Counted from the stretch's first letter, positions 1 through 10,762 are shown. The stretch is 64,000 nt of DNA from Pseudomonas gozinkensis (GCF_014863585.1 NZ_CP062253.1:3436501-3500500); one strand, 5' to 3'. The notes: generated by a model from the sequence alone, not told the origin. A program made the numbers and translations.

Positions 1-533
1 CTGCCGCTGACCGTGATGCGACCGAACGGTGCCCGGATCGTCAAAGGCGCGCTGCCCGACACCTTGAGCGCCATTTCACCGCGCACCAGGGTCAACTGAC
101 GGGCCGCGAGATCGACGTTCACCGCACTGTCGGTATTGAGCTGCAACGAGCTGCCATCGGCCAGCGGCATCTTTTTTCGTTCGCCAGTCCCGGTGTGCAA
201 ATCGGCGCGCCAGACATCCAGCGGCAGCTGGCGACTGACCAGCCAGGCCGCCGGCACCAGTGCGGCGACACCGAGCATGCGTTTGAGCGCTGCACGCCGC
301 GCGGGGTCCGGTCGGTCCAGGGTGGCCATCGCCAGCGCCGGGGGCAGTTCGCAAAAACGTTGACGCAACAGTTGGGCTTTTTGCCAGGCATTTTCATGGC
401 TGCCGTGACTGCTGCGCCACGTTTGCAATCGGGCGTGATCGGCGTCCGTCGCTTCTCCGGATTCAAGCAACGCCAACCAATGTGCGGCGGCCCGTGCGAC
501 CTCGCGGGCCTCGCTCGACGGGGCCGTGCGCAT
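1..533 (-). CDS. FecR-family anti-sigma/signal-transducing regulator (partial)
   Basis: Reading the minus strand from ATG at 533 gives an FecR-like protein cut by the window edge. It starts MRTAPSSEAREVARAAAHWL, the N-terminal cytoplasmic DUF4880-type region that contacts a sigma factor. A hydrophobic stretch (MLGVAALVPAAWLVS) follows near residue 90, and then the start of the periplasmic FecR domain (KMPLADGSSLQLNTDSAV, then LVRGEMALKV). The start overlaps the stop of the upstream sigma gene (TAATG), so the two are translationally coupled. FecR proteins relay a ferric-siderophore signal from a TonB receptor. That receptor would lie beyond the left edge, which is inference. Confidence 0.85.
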   Translation of the reverse strand, partial: MRTAPSSEAREVARAAAHWLALLESGEATDADHARLQTWRSSHGSHENAWQKAQLLRQRFCELPPALAMATLDRPDPARRAALKRMLGVAALVPAAWLVSRQLPLDVWRADLHTGTGERKKMPLADGSSLQLNTDSAVNVDLAARQLTLVRGEMALKVSGSAPLTIRAPFGRITVSG

Positions 534-1042
534 TACAGGTCCACCAGCAGGCAATGTTCGTAAGCCTGCGCCATGTAGCGCTTGATCGTGCGTTCGGAGA
601 CTTGCAGGCGTTCGGCGATTTCGCGGTAGCCCAGGCCTTCGAGCTGACTCCACAGAAATGCACGGCGCACGGGACGTGGCAGCCCATCGAGCAATTCATC
701 GAGGGCTTGCAGGGTTTCCAGCAGAATCCAGCGCTGCTCCGGTGACGGCACACAGTCTTCTGGAAGCTGCGCCAAGGCATTCAGATACGCCTGTTCCAGG
801 CTGCGCCGGGTGTAGAAGTTGCTCAGCAGGCGCTTGCCGACTGTCAGCAAATAGGCACGGGGCTCACGCATGTCGACGAGCGCTTGCGAATTGCCGAGCA
901 CCCGCAGGAACGTATCCTGACTCAGATCAGCGGCATCCCACGCATTGCCCATGCGGCGGCGCAGCCAGTTTTCCAGCCAGCCTCGATGGTCGCGATACAG
1001 GTCATGCAGGCTGTGTTCCGGTGGCTTCGCCGCTTCAATCAT
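533..1042 (-). CDS. ECF sigma factor, FecI-like (iron starvation type)
   Basis: A 169-residue ECF sigma-70 protein. Region 2 spans about residues 14-80, with LSQDTFLRVL and the AYLLTVGKRLL helix. Region 4 spans about 108-162, with a helix-turn-helix GYREIAERLQVSERTIKRYM. Size and motifs fit the FecI/FpvI group, which transcribes TonB-dependent siderophore receptor genes. The gene overlaps the FecR-like gene downstream by one base and has a strong Fur-box candidate 28 bases upstream of its start. It is therefore probably made only under iron limitation and held by the FecR partner until the siderophore is sensed. The cognate receptor is not visible. Confidence 0.93.
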   Translation of the reverse strand: MIEAAKPPEHSLHDLYRDHRGWLENWLRRRMGNAWDAADLSQDTFLRVLGNSQALVDMREPRAYLLTVGKRLLSNFYTRRSLEQAYLNALAQLPEDCVPSPEQRWILLETLQALDELLDGLPRPVRRAFLWSQLEGLGYREIAERLQVSERTIKRYMAQAYEHCLLVDL

Positions 1043-1069
1043 CTCAACAGATCCTGCCCGAAGGATACA

Positions 1070-1088
1070 AATGAGAGTGATTCTAATT
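1070..1088. promoter_or_regulatory. Fur box upstream of the FecI-like sigma gene
   Basis: The 19 bases AATGAGAGTGATTCTAATT match the Fur-box form AATGATAATGATTCTCATT at 16 of 19 positions by hand count. The site lies 28 bases upstream of the sigma start, where Fur would block the promoter when iron is plentiful. Confidence 0.75.
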
Positions 1089-1141
1089 AATATGCTGGCG
1101 TGAAACCACGTTCTTTTCGGGCGATTTCAAGCGTGTACCGG

Positions 1142-2050
1142 TCACGAAGACGACGAGCGCTTCAAGGTCTCGCTCGGCAACTCCTTGAACATCGCCCGGT
1201 AACTGCTTGAAAAACGGCCCAAATGCCAGAACGACCAGTTCATCGCGACCTCCGCCACCGTCGTATCTGCCGGCGAGCGCTTGAGCAATTCCCGCCGCGC
1301 GCTATTGAGCCTGCGCAAACGCAGCCAATGGCTCGGCGACATCCCCGTATAGGCCTTAAAGGTCTGCTGCAACTGACGCAGGGAAACCCCGGCGACCCGC
1401 GACAATTCCAGCAGATTGAGGGTTTCTTCCGGCGAATCCGCCGCCCACTCCCCTACGCGTTTGAGGGTGATCCGCTCTTCGGCGCGACGCTGCAAACCGC
1501 CGCCATCCAGGCACACGCTCGCGTTGTCGAGGATGAACAGGCAGTCCTCCAGCAACTGTTGGGTCAGTGCTTCTTTGCCCGGCTGATCAAGGGGTTGCGA
1601 CAACTTCGTGAGGGTCGAGCTTAACCAGCGGCTGAACAATCCGTTCTGCGCGCCATTGAGCGGCGCCATGAACAGACCTTCCAGCCTGGCCACGTCCAGT
1701 CCGTTGCGGCGCACGAAGTCCGGGCCGAACACCACGGCGATTTCCTGGTAATTCTCCGGGGTGATCCAGATGTTGCGACTCTCTTCATTGAGCAGGTAGA
1801 GCGCGTTGTCGCTGCGATCGAAACAGAACGCCAGCGAGCCTTCAGGCGCGCTGAAATTCTGCTCGACCCGGGTGTTCATCTGTTCTTCGTAAACCTCGAC
1901 ACCCTGCAAATCCAGATAGCGGATCTGCCCGGCGAAATGCCCCGGCGACATCTGCTGGTAATGCTGAACCCAACCCGGCGTGGCGCGGATCTGTTCGGTG
2001 ACATCGGCGGTGTTGAACGCTTGAACCTGAAGCGGATTGCACGTCGTCAT
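1142..2050 (-). CDS. AraC-family transcriptional regulator
   Basis: A 302-residue regulator. The C-terminal 100 residues carry the two AraC helix-turn-helix motifs: LNLLELSRVAGVSLRQLQQT followed by FKAYTGMSPSHWLRLRRLN, then TTVAEVAMNWSFWHLGRFSS. The N-terminal 190 residues have no recognisable cupin and resemble the EutR-like sensor region. It is divergent from the polyamine genes starting at 2213, and two direct repeats of TTGGTGC in the shared spacer are possible half-sites. A role in controlling that operon is inferred from position only. The effector is unknown. Confidence 0.88.
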   Translation of the reverse strand: MTTCNPLQVQAFNTADVTEQIRATPGWVQHYQQMSPGHFAGQIRYLDLQGVEVYEEQMNTRVEQNFSAPEGSLAFCFDRSDNALYLLNEESRNIWITPENYQEIAVVFGPDFVRRNGLDVARLEGLFMAPLNGAQNGLFSRWLSSTLTKLSQPLDQPGKEALTQQLLEDCLFILDNASVCLDGGGLQRRAEERITLKRVGEWAADSPEETLNLLELSRVAGVSLRQLQQTFKAYTGMSPSHWLRLRRLNSARRELLKRSPADTTVAEVAMNWSFWHLGRFSSSYRAMFKELPSETLKRSSSS

Positions 2051-2069
2051 GGGGAACCTTGCGCACTCT

Positions 2070-2087
2070 TTTGGTGCGCTTTGGTGC
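2070..2087. promoter_or_regulatory. Candidate AraC-type operator: direct repeat with 10-base period
   Basis: TTTGGTGC occurs at 2070-2077 and again at 2080-2087, a one-turn spacing on the same face of the helix. It sits just upstream of the AraC-type gene and in the spacer shared with the divergent polyamine genes. Such tandem half-sites are common for AraC proteins. This is a sequence observation without binding evidence. Confidence 0.35.
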
Positions 2088-2212
2088 TGCTGAAAGTGGA
2101 TAGATGGAACGTCAAGGCCCGCCCAAGATAGTCGTCAACGCGCCACAGGGGAAGCCTGCGAAAGATGAAATCGCACTTCCCCCGCGTCAATGAAACCAAC
2201 GACGAGGTCTTT

Positions 2213-3571
2213 ATGAATGCCCCTTTCGATCAGCTGTTCACGTGGCTGAAAGATCACAAGATTACCGAAGTGGAATGTGTGGTCAGCGACCTGACCGGCA
2301 TCGCCCGCGGCAAGATCGCACCGACCAACAAGTTCCTGCATGAGCGAGGCATGCGCCTGCCGGAAAGTGTGCTGCTGCAAACGGTAACCGGGGATTTTGT
2401 CGACGACGACATCTACTACGACCTGCTCGACCCGGCCGACATCGACATGGTCTGCAAGCCGGTGAGCGATGCGGTGTACGTGATTCCGTGGGCCATCGAG
2501 CCGACTGCCATCGTCATCCACGACACCTTCGACAAATTCGGCAACCCGATCGAACTGTCGCCGCGCAACGTGCTGAAGAAAGTCCTGCAGCTGTACACCG
2601 ACAAAGGCTGGAAGCCGATCGTGGCGCCGGAAATGGAGTTCTACCTGACCCAGCGCTGCGAAGACCCGGACTTGCCATTGAAGGCACCGCTGGGCCGTTC
2701 CGGTCGCGCCGAAAGCGGTCGTCAGTCGTTCTCCATCGACGCCGCCAACGAGTTCGATCCGCTGTTCGAAGACGTCTACGACTGGTGCGAACTGCAGGGT
2801 TTGGACCTGGACACGCTGATCCACGAAGACGGCCCGGCGCAGATGGAAATCAACTTCCGTCACGGCGACGCGCTGGACCTGGCCGACCAGATCACCGTGT
2901 TCAAGCGAACCCTGCGTGAAGCCGCGCTCAAGCACAACGTCACCGCGACCTTCATGGCCAAGCCGATCGGCGACGAGCCCGGCAGCGCCATGCACCTGCA
3001 CCAGAGCGTGGTCGAGATCGCCAGCGGCCAACCGATTTTCGCCAATGCCGACGGCAGCATGAGCGACCTGTTCCGCCACCACATCGGCGGCCTGCAGAAG
3101 TACATCCCGAAAGTGCTGCCGATGTTCGCGCCGAACGTGAACTCGTTCCGCCGCTTCCTGCCGGACACTTCGGCACCGGTCAACGTCGAGTGGGGCGAAG
3201 AAAACCGCACCGTCGGCCTGCGGGTCCCGACGTCGGGGCCTGAAGCGATGCGAGTTGAAAACCGTCTGCCCGGCGCCGACGCCAACCCGTACCTGGCCAT
3301 TGCCGCGAGCCTGCTGTGCGGTTACATCGGCATGGTCGAAGGTATCGAACCGAGCGCCGCCGTCGAAGGCCGGGCTTATGAACGTCGCAACCTGCGCCTG
3401 CCGATCACCATCGAAGAAGCCCTGACCCAAATGGAAGAGTGCGACACCGTCGCGCAATACCTGGGTAGCAAATTCGTGCGCGGCTACGTCGCGGTGAAAC
3501 GCGCCGAGCACGAGAACTTCAAGCGCGTGATCAGTTCCTGGGAGCGAGAGTTCCTGTTGCTGAGCGTTTAA
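2213..3571 (+). CDS. spuI: Gamma-glutamylpolyamine synthetase (glutamine synthetase family, SpuI/PuuA type)
   Basis: A 452-residue glutamine-synthetase fold enzyme. It would ATP-dependently join glutamate to a polyamine such as putrescine or spermidine, the first step of the gamma-glutamylation route. Diagnostic family segments are MHLHQS, ENRTVGLRVP, the NRLPGADANPYLAIAASLL helix and SSWEREFLL at the C terminus. The start at 2213 (MNAPFDQLF) is preferred over 2165 because a GAGG ribosome site lies about 6 bases upstream and the length then matches SpuI-like enzymes. A binding protein and an FAD oxidase of the same pathway follow on the same strand. It is not the housekeeping GlnA. Confidence 0.9.
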   Translation: MNAPFDQLFTWLKDHKITEVECVVSDLTGIARGKIAPTNKFLHERGMRLPESVLLQTVTGDFVDDDIYYDLLDPADIDMVCKPVSDAVYVIPWAIEPTAIVIHDTFDKFGNPIELSPRNVLKKVLQLYTDKGWKPIVAPEMEFYLTQRCEDPDLPLKAPLGRSGRAESGRQSFSIDAANEFDPLFEDVYDWCELQGLDLDTLIHEDGPAQMEINFRHGDALDLADQITVFKRTLREAALKHNVTATFMAKPIGDEPGSAMHLHQSVVEIASGQPIFANADGSMSDLFRHHIGGLQKYIPKVLPMFAPNVNSFRRFLPDTSAPVNVEWGEENRTVGLRVPTSGPEAMRVENRLPGADANPYLAIAASLLCGYIGMVEGIEPSAAVEGRAYERRNLRLPITIEEALTQMEECDTVAQYLGSKFVRGYVAVKRAEHENFKRVISSWEREFLLLSV

Positions 3572-3588
3572 CCAACACCCACGCCCCT

Positions 3589-3677
3589 GTGGGAGCTGGC
3601 TTGCCAGCGATGGCGTCGGCACAGTCAACATCTCTATCGACTGACCCACCGCTATCGCTGGCAAGCCAGCTCCCACA
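3589..3677. repeat. REP doublet, family A (inverted pair)
   Basis: TGTGGGAGCTGGCTTGCCAG at the left is mirrored by CTGGCAAGCCAGCTCCCACA at the right, with a short spacer. Each arm is itself a small hairpin, the REPIN arrangement of fluorescent pseudomonads. It lies between the synthetase and the binding-protein gene and could stabilise the upstream mRNA end. Confidence 0.9.
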
Positions 3678-3696
3678 AGGGACCGTGCTCACCTGA

Positions 3697-6110
<2,414 letters not shown>

Positions 6111-6137
6111 AGCGTCCTGCACATTTGCTCTATCGCG

Positions 6138-6166
6138 AAGCACTTCTATATTGATGAAGTGCTTTT
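6138..6166 (+). terminator. Rho-independent terminator of the polyamine operon
   Basis: AAGCACTTC at 6138-6146 pairs perfectly with GAAGTGCTT at 6156-6164 around a 9-base loop, and a short T run follows. It lies 28 bases after the oxidase stop and before pqiB. The U tract is short, so termination may be partial. Confidence 0.7.
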
Positions 6167-6209
6167 GCGTTCCTGACGCTCAGTGCCCAACACACTTTGG
6201 AGGTCATGG

Positions 6210-7865
6210 ATGGAGTCGTCAGCCGCCGATCAACCGCGAGCGCCCGGCCAGGCGCCGGTCAAGACCCGACGCTTCAGCATTTCGCTGGTGTGGATCGTGC
6301 CGATCGTCGCGGTGCTGGTGGGCATCTCGCTGGTGGTGCACAACCTCATGCAGGAAGGCCCCACTATCACCGTCACCTTCAAGACCGGCAGCGGCCTGAC
6401 CGCCAACAAGACCGAAGTCAAATACCGCAATGTCGTCGTCGGCCAGGTCACGGATGTGGAGCTGAGCGACGACCAGAAAAGCGTCAACGCCACGATCAAA
6501 CTGGCCAAACAGGCCGAAACCTTTACCCGCGAAGACTCGCAGTTCTGGGTCGTGCGCCCGCGCATCGGTGCGGGCGGCGTCTCGGGCATCGACACGTTGC
6601 TGTCCGGTGACTACATCGGCGCGGATATCGGACAGTCCAACTCGCGCGCAAAACACTTCAAAGGCCTGGAAAACCCGCCGCCGATCACCTATGGCGAACC
6701 GGGCAAGCGCTTCAATCTGCACGCCTCGGACCTCGGTTCGCTGGACATCGGCTCGCCGGTCTATTACCGCAAGATCCCGGTTGGCCAGGTGGTGGCTTAT
6801 GCGCTGGACCCCGATGGTAAAGGGGTGAACATCGAGGTATTCATTCACGCGCCGAACGATGCCTACGTCACGGAAAACACCCGGTTCTGGAACGCCAGCG
6901 GCATTGACGTCAACGTCGGCGCCAACGGTTTTGCGGTGAAAACCGAATCCTTGTCGACCTTGCTGGTCGGCGGCATCGCCTTCCGCGCGCCGGAGTACAG
7001 CCCCAACGATGTCGCTGCCGCCGAAGAAAGGACTTACGACCTGTTCGACGACCAGCAAACCGCCCTCGCCCCGCCCAACGGCAAGGCGCAGTACCTGAGC
7101 CTGCGTTTCGACCAGGCCCTGCGCGGGCTGAAAGTCGATGCGCCGGTGGAATTCCTCGGCATCGAGATCGGCCGGGTGGTCAGCGTCAACCTGGACTTCG
7201 ACGCGAAAAAACGCAGTTTCCCGCTCAACGTCGGCATCGTGATCTACCCGGCACGCCTCGGCCAGGCTCACATCAAGATGCTCAAGGCACTTGAGCACAA
7301 TCCGGACGACGAAGCGGCGGCCGTGCGCCTGATCGGCACCTTTATCGACAACGGTCTGCGCGCCCAGGCCCGCAGCGGCAACCTGCTGACCGGCCAGTTG
7401 TACATTGCCCTGGACTTCTTCCCTAAAGCCGAAAAAGTGGCGTTTGACCCAACCGTTCGCCCGATCAGCGTTCCGACCGTCCCCGGCAGCCTCGAACAGT
7501 TGCAGGAAAAACTCGAAGCGATGATCGACAAGCTCAACAAGCTGCCGGTGGAACGGATTGCCGGCAACCTCGACAGCAACCTCGTGGAATTGCGCAAAGG
7601 CCTGACCCAGTTCAACGCCAAGACCCTGCCCGGCGTGCAGAACACCCTCGCCGACGTGAGCAAGACCCTGCAATCGGCCAGCTCGACCCTGGCCGAAGAC
7701 TCGCCGCAACGCGAACAACTGACCCAGACCCTCGACGAACTCGGGCGCATGTCCCGTTCGCTGCGTGAGCTGTCCGATTACCTGGGCCGTCATCCGGAAT
7801 CGTTGATTCGCGGCCGCCCCGACAACGCTGCGCCGCTGGACCTCAAAGGGCCGCCGCGCAATTGA
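6210..7865 (+). CDS. pqiB: PqiB-like MCE-domain intermembrane lipid transport protein
   Basis: A 551-residue protein with one N-terminal membrane helix (about residues 24-44, ISLVWIVPIVAVLVGISLVV) and three tandem MCE domains in the periplasm. The opening motifs are VTFKTGSGLTANKTEVKYRN, the FNLHASDLGSLDIGSPVYYR segment, and SLRFDQALRGLKVDAPVEFL. The C-terminal part is helical and probably forms the needle seen in PqiB hexamers. The start at 6210 follows GGAGG by 6 bases. PqiB bridges the inner and outer membranes for lipid movement. The usual inner-membrane partner PqiA is missing at this locus, since a terminator and an unrelated operon lie upstream. PqiC follows after 16 bases. Confidence 0.93.
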   Translation: MESSAADQPRAPGQAPVKTRRFSISLVWIVPIVAVLVGISLVVHNLMQEGPTITVTFKTGSGLTANKTEVKYRNVVVGQVTDVELSDDQKSVNATIKLAKQAETFTREDSQFWVVRPRIGAGGVSGIDTLLSGDYIGADIGQSNSRAKHFKGLENPPPITYGEPGKRFNLHASDLGSLDIGSPVYYRKIPVGQVVAYALDPDGKGVNIEVFIHAPNDAYVTENTRFWNASGIDVNVGANGFAVKTESLSTLLVGGIAFRAPEYSPNDVAAAEERTYDLFDDQQTALAPPNGKAQYLSLRFDQALRGLKVDAPVEFLGIEIGRVVSVNLDFDAKKRSFPLNVGIVIYPARLGQAHIKMLKALEHNPDDEAAAVRLIGTFIDNGLRAQARSGNLLTGQLYIALDFFPKAEKVAFDPTVRPISVPTVPGSLEQLQEKLEAMIDKLNKLPVERIAGNLDSNLVELRKGLTQFNAKTLPGVQNTLADVSKTLQSASSTLAEDSPQREQLTQTLDELGRMSRSLRELSDYLGRHPESLIRGRPDNAAPLDLKGPPRN

Positions 7866-7881
7866 GCACAGGAGCTGTCCC

Positions 7882-8433
7882 ATGGCTTTAAAGCTGAAGT
7901 TCACCGTGCTCGCGATCGGCCTGTTGCTCGGCGCCTGCAGCAGCGCCCCGATCAGCTTCCATACTCTGACGCCGACGCAACCGATGGCTGGCCGCGCCGG
8001 TTCGGAAATCGCCATCGAAGGCATCAGCGTGCCGCCGCAGGTTGACCGGCCGCAGATCGTCATCCGCCAGGGCAACAGCGGCCTGGCGATCCTTGAGACT
8101 GAATGGTGGGGCGCGAGCCTGAGCGATGAATTGCGCAGCGCGCTGGTGGATCAACTGAGCAACGCCGGCAGCTCGCGCAAAACCTCGGTGCGCATCGATG
8201 TGCAACGCTTCGATTCGATTCCCGGGCAATACGGGCTGATCGACGTCAAATGGCGCCTGCGCCAGGCCGACACGGGTGATGACAACCTGCTCGCTTGCCG
8301 CTCCCTGCTGCAAACCCCGTCCGGGCCGAGCATCGACGATCTGGTGGTGGCCCAGCAGAACAACGTCAAGCGTCTGGCCGCGTTGATCCGTCAGGCGGCG
8401 GGCACCTCGCGGGGCTGTCCACCGGCGTCCTGA
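7882..8433 (+). CDS. pqiC: PqiC-like outer-membrane lipoprotein
   Basis: A 183-residue lipoprotein of the PqiC/YmbA family. It has a signal peptide with lipobox LGAC (Cys at about residue 19) followed by SSAPISFHTLTP. The domain body includes ISVPPQVDRPQIVIR and NAGSSRKTSVRIDVQRF. It is the outer-membrane partner of PqiB and directly follows it with a GGAG ribosome site. Its last 43 bases overlap, tail to tail, the end of the sensor kinase gene on the other strand, so the two mRNAs are complementary there. Confidence 0.92.
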   Translation: MALKLKFTVLAIGLLLGACSSAPISFHTLTPTQPMAGRAGSEIAIEGISVPPQVDRPQIVIRQGNSGLAILETEWWGASLSDELRSALVDQLSNAGSSRKTSVRIDVQRFDSIPGQYGLIDVKWRLRQADTGDDNLLACRSLLQTPSGPSIDDLVVAQQNNVKRLAALIRQAAGTSRGCPPAS

Positions 8434-9704
8434 GCCTCCGGCTTCAACAAGACGGTAAAACGACAGCCGTTGGGCTCACGGGTTGTCAGCTCGACCTGCC
8501 AGTGCTCCCGGTTGCAAATCCGCTGCACCAGTGACAGCCCCAGTCCAAGTCCCTCGCCTCGACGTTCGTCACCGCGCACGAACGGCTGGAACATGGCTTG
8601 TCGCCGTTCCTCCGGAATGCCGATGCCGCTGTCTTCAACCACAAATCCGTGTTCTGCGACGGTAAGCCTGACAAAACCCTGATCGGTGTAGTGCCAGGCA
8701 TTTCGCAGCAGGTTGCCCATCACTGACTGCAGGAAGGTCTGATTGAAGCAAGCCGCGCCGGCCGGGTTGATATCGCAGAAAAAATCCAGGCCTTTTTCGC
8801 GGATCAGCCGGCCCCAGATTTCGCTTTGGACTCGCGCTACCTCCCCGAGCGTGACGCAAATGTCACCGCCGGTATCTTCCTGCGAGCGGGCGAGCATCAG
8901 GAAGGTATCCACCAACTGCCGCATTTCATGGCTGGCCCGGGCGATGCGGTTGACCTGCGCGGCCGAGCGCACATCAAGCGACGGATTGGCGAGCAGCAAC
9001 TCACAGGCACCGCCGAGCACCATTAACGGTGTACGAAGTTCATGGCTCACGTCGCTGGTGAACAGTTTTTCGCGGCTCAGCGTCTCGCGCAGACGGCCCA
9101 GTGTCTGATCGAACGAGAGTGCCAGCTCACCGACTTCGTCCGCCGCGTAGTCCGGATGCAGGGGCGGCGCCAGGACCAGTAACTGATCGCGGTGACGAAC
9201 CTGACGCGCCAGACGGATGACCGGGGCCATCACCCGCCGAGCCAGCAATCGGCCCAGCGCAATCGCCAGCAGAATGCTCAGGATGAAACCCACCGCCACC
9301 ACAATGAACAACAGATGCTCACGCTGTTCGAGACTTTCCTGGTCACGCAACAGCACGTACTTGCGTCCGCCCACCACCTCGACCATGGCGAAAAAACCGT
9401 CGCCCTCGAACATGACCTCCTGAAACCCCGGCGACAGAGCCGCCAGTGACGGAACCAGCGCCATGGCACCCGGTCCGCCTTCGAAGAAAAACAGCTCGCT
9501 CTTTTCCGGTCGATGGCTCCAGCGACTGATGTCATCCATCGCCAGTAAACGATGAAGACCGCCACTCAAGGTGGTGCTCGTCAACCGGTGTTCCACCACA
9601 TGCACGGTGGCCACGATTCCCAGCGCAAACACCCCGGCCACCAGCGCGCTCATCAAGGCGAATACGGTCACGATCCGTTTCGTCAGGCTTTGCTTGAAAT
9701 CCAT
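8391..9704 (-). CDS. Sensor histidine kinase, orphan
   Basis: A 437-residue membrane kinase. One helix lies near the N terminus (VTVFALMSALVAGVFALGIV) and a second near residue 137, flanking a periplasmic loop of about 90 residues. A HAMP linker, a HisKA dimer with SHELRTPL (phospho-His 221) and an HATPase domain (VMGNLLRNAWHYT, EDSGIGIPEE, GEGLGLGLSLV) follow. No response regulator gene adjoins it. The neighbours are pqiC and an envelope phosphatase followed by ArnT-like genes, so a role in sensing envelope stress is plausible but inferred. ATG at 9704 is preferred over GTG at 9722 on family length. Confidence 0.9.
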   Translation of the reverse strand: MDFKQSLTKRIVTVFALMSALVAGVFALGIVATVHVVEHRLTSTTLSGGLHRLLAMDDISRWSHRPEKSELFFFEGGPGAMALVPSLAALSPGFQEVMFEGDGFFAMVEVVGGRKYVLLRDQESLEQREHLLFIVVAVGFILSILLAIALGRLLARRVMAPVIRLARQVRHRDQLLVLAPPLHPDYAADEVGELALSFDQTLGRLRETLSREKLFTSDVSHELRTPLMVLGGACELLLANPSLDVRSAAQVNRIARASHEMRQLVDTFLMLARSQEDTGGDICVTLGEVARVQSEIWGRLIREKGLDFFCDINPAGAACFNQTFLQSVMGNLLRNAWHYTDQGFVRLTVAEHGFVVEDSGIGIPEERRQAMFQPFVRGDERRGEGLGLGLSLVQRICNREHWQVELTTREPNGCRFTVLLKPEAQDAGGQPREVPAA

Positions 9705-10033
9705 TCGGCTGGAAGACTCCACTTTTTGTTATCAGACTCAGCGGTCAACATCAGGCGTATGACTAAGTAAGTTGACCGAACGGAATCAGCTTCACCTCAA
9801 ACAGGAACATTTGTTAAGCCAGCCCGGCAAAAAAAGCGTATTTGAGTCTGGTTATCAGAAACCCGATTAATTAACGCACTTTCAACGCTCGCAAATTTTT
9901 CACATGTTCTTCACTGCCGCCCAACGCGAACAGCTCCAACATTCAGCCAGCATTCAAGTACGCAACCATAAAGTTGATTAAATCGCGGGCCAGTCTCGCC
10001 TGCGAAGTTAAGGGGCATGGCGTGGAGCGACAG
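9705..10033. other. Divergent intergenic region, kinase / phosphatase
   Basis: 329 bases of AT-richer DNA without a credible gene. GTTATCAGA occurs at 9728-9736 and 9851-9859, and ATCAGACTCA at 9731-9740 is nearly the inverse of TGAGTCTGGT at 9843-9852. Both promoters of the divergent genes must lie here. No sigma-70 hexamers were clear enough to place. Confidence 0.5.
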
Positions 10034-10687
10034 ATGCAATTAACAGCCGTCTATAAACAACGTCGAACATTGCGACTTGGGAAACTGCTCACGGTCATCG
10101 GTGCAGTGGTAGCGACTGCACTGGTCAGCGGCTTCGTCTGGGTCACCCGTTCACCCATTGATCTGGGCCAGGCGGGCAAGACAGCAATGGCTGACTGGAC
10201 CAGAGCCTGGCAGGCTGGCGAAGTCGTGGCGCTGGTGCGTCACGCCGAACGTTGCGACCGCTCCGACAATATTTGTCTGGGCCCGGGAGACGGGATCACT
10301 CAGGCCGGCAACGAGTCGGCCGCGCAAGTGGGCAAGGGATTCGTGAGCCTGGGCATGCAGCAGGCGCAGGTTTTTACCAGCCCACTGACCCGTACGGTGC
10401 AGACGGCGCGTGCCATGTTCGGGCAGGACGCCACTGCCCAGACCTGGCTTGAATCCTGCGGTCCGTCGCTGCGTAACGATGTGGTGGCGCACAAAGTCGC
10501 ACAACACAATCTGGTGCTGGTCACCCACAGCGGTTGCATCAGCGATTTTGAAAAACAGACCGGTTTCCCCCACGCGGTGGTCGCTGATTACGGCAGCACG
10601 CTGTTTGTTCGCATTGATGACAAGGGGCAACTTAAAGTGCTGGGCATTTTGAATGCCGAGGCCTGGTCTCAACTCAATAGTGATTAA
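10034..10687 (+). CDS. Membrane-anchored histidine phosphatase (Ais/PmrG-like)
   Basis: A 217-residue histidine-phosphatase superfamily protein. A hydrophobic N-terminal helix (about residues 17-37, LLTVIGAVVATALVSGFVWV) should hold it in the inner membrane facing the periplasm. The catalytic motif is LVRHAERCDR, with the second histidine in VTHSGC and the TSPLTRTVQTA segment between. This arrangement resembles Ais/PmrG, which removes phosphate from LPS core heptose. Two ArnT-type transferases follow, supporting a lipopolysaccharide role by context. The start at 10034 has GGAG 6 bases upstream. An earlier in-frame start at 9974 lacks one. Confidence 0.82.
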   Translation: MQLTAVYKQRRTLRLGKLLTVIGAVVATALVSGFVWVTRSPIDLGQAGKTAMADWTRAWQAGEVVALVRHAERCDRSDNICLGPGDGITQAGNESAAQVGKGFVSLGMQQAQVFTSPLTRTVQTARAMFGQDATAQTWLESCGPSLRNDVVAHKVAQHNLVLVTHSGCISDFEKQTGFPHAVVADYGSTLFVRIDDKGQLKVLGILNAEAWSQLNSD

Positions 10688-10745
10688 CGCCCAGGCTACC
10701 GCTAATTGAAAGTTCTGAGCTGTATTGAATTAAACAAAGCAGACT

Positions 10746-10762
10746 TCATTAAATTGTAATGA
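10746..10762. repeat. Inverted repeat upstream of the ArnT-like gene
   Basis: TCATTA and TAATGA are separated by 5 bases, giving a 17-base dyad in an AT-rich spacer 208 bases before the glycosyltransferase start. It could be an operator. I cannot assign it to PhoP, PmrA or ColR consensus sites. Confidence 0.35.

Noticed and set aside
3589..3677. Repeats that could be read as a CRISPR array
   Set aside because: The repeats are inverted pairs with internal hairpins and occur singly across the window; there are no regularly spaced direct repeats or cas genes.
6219..8075. 618-codon open frame on the minus strand
   Set aside because: Antisense to pqiB and pqiC; no domain and no ribosome site.
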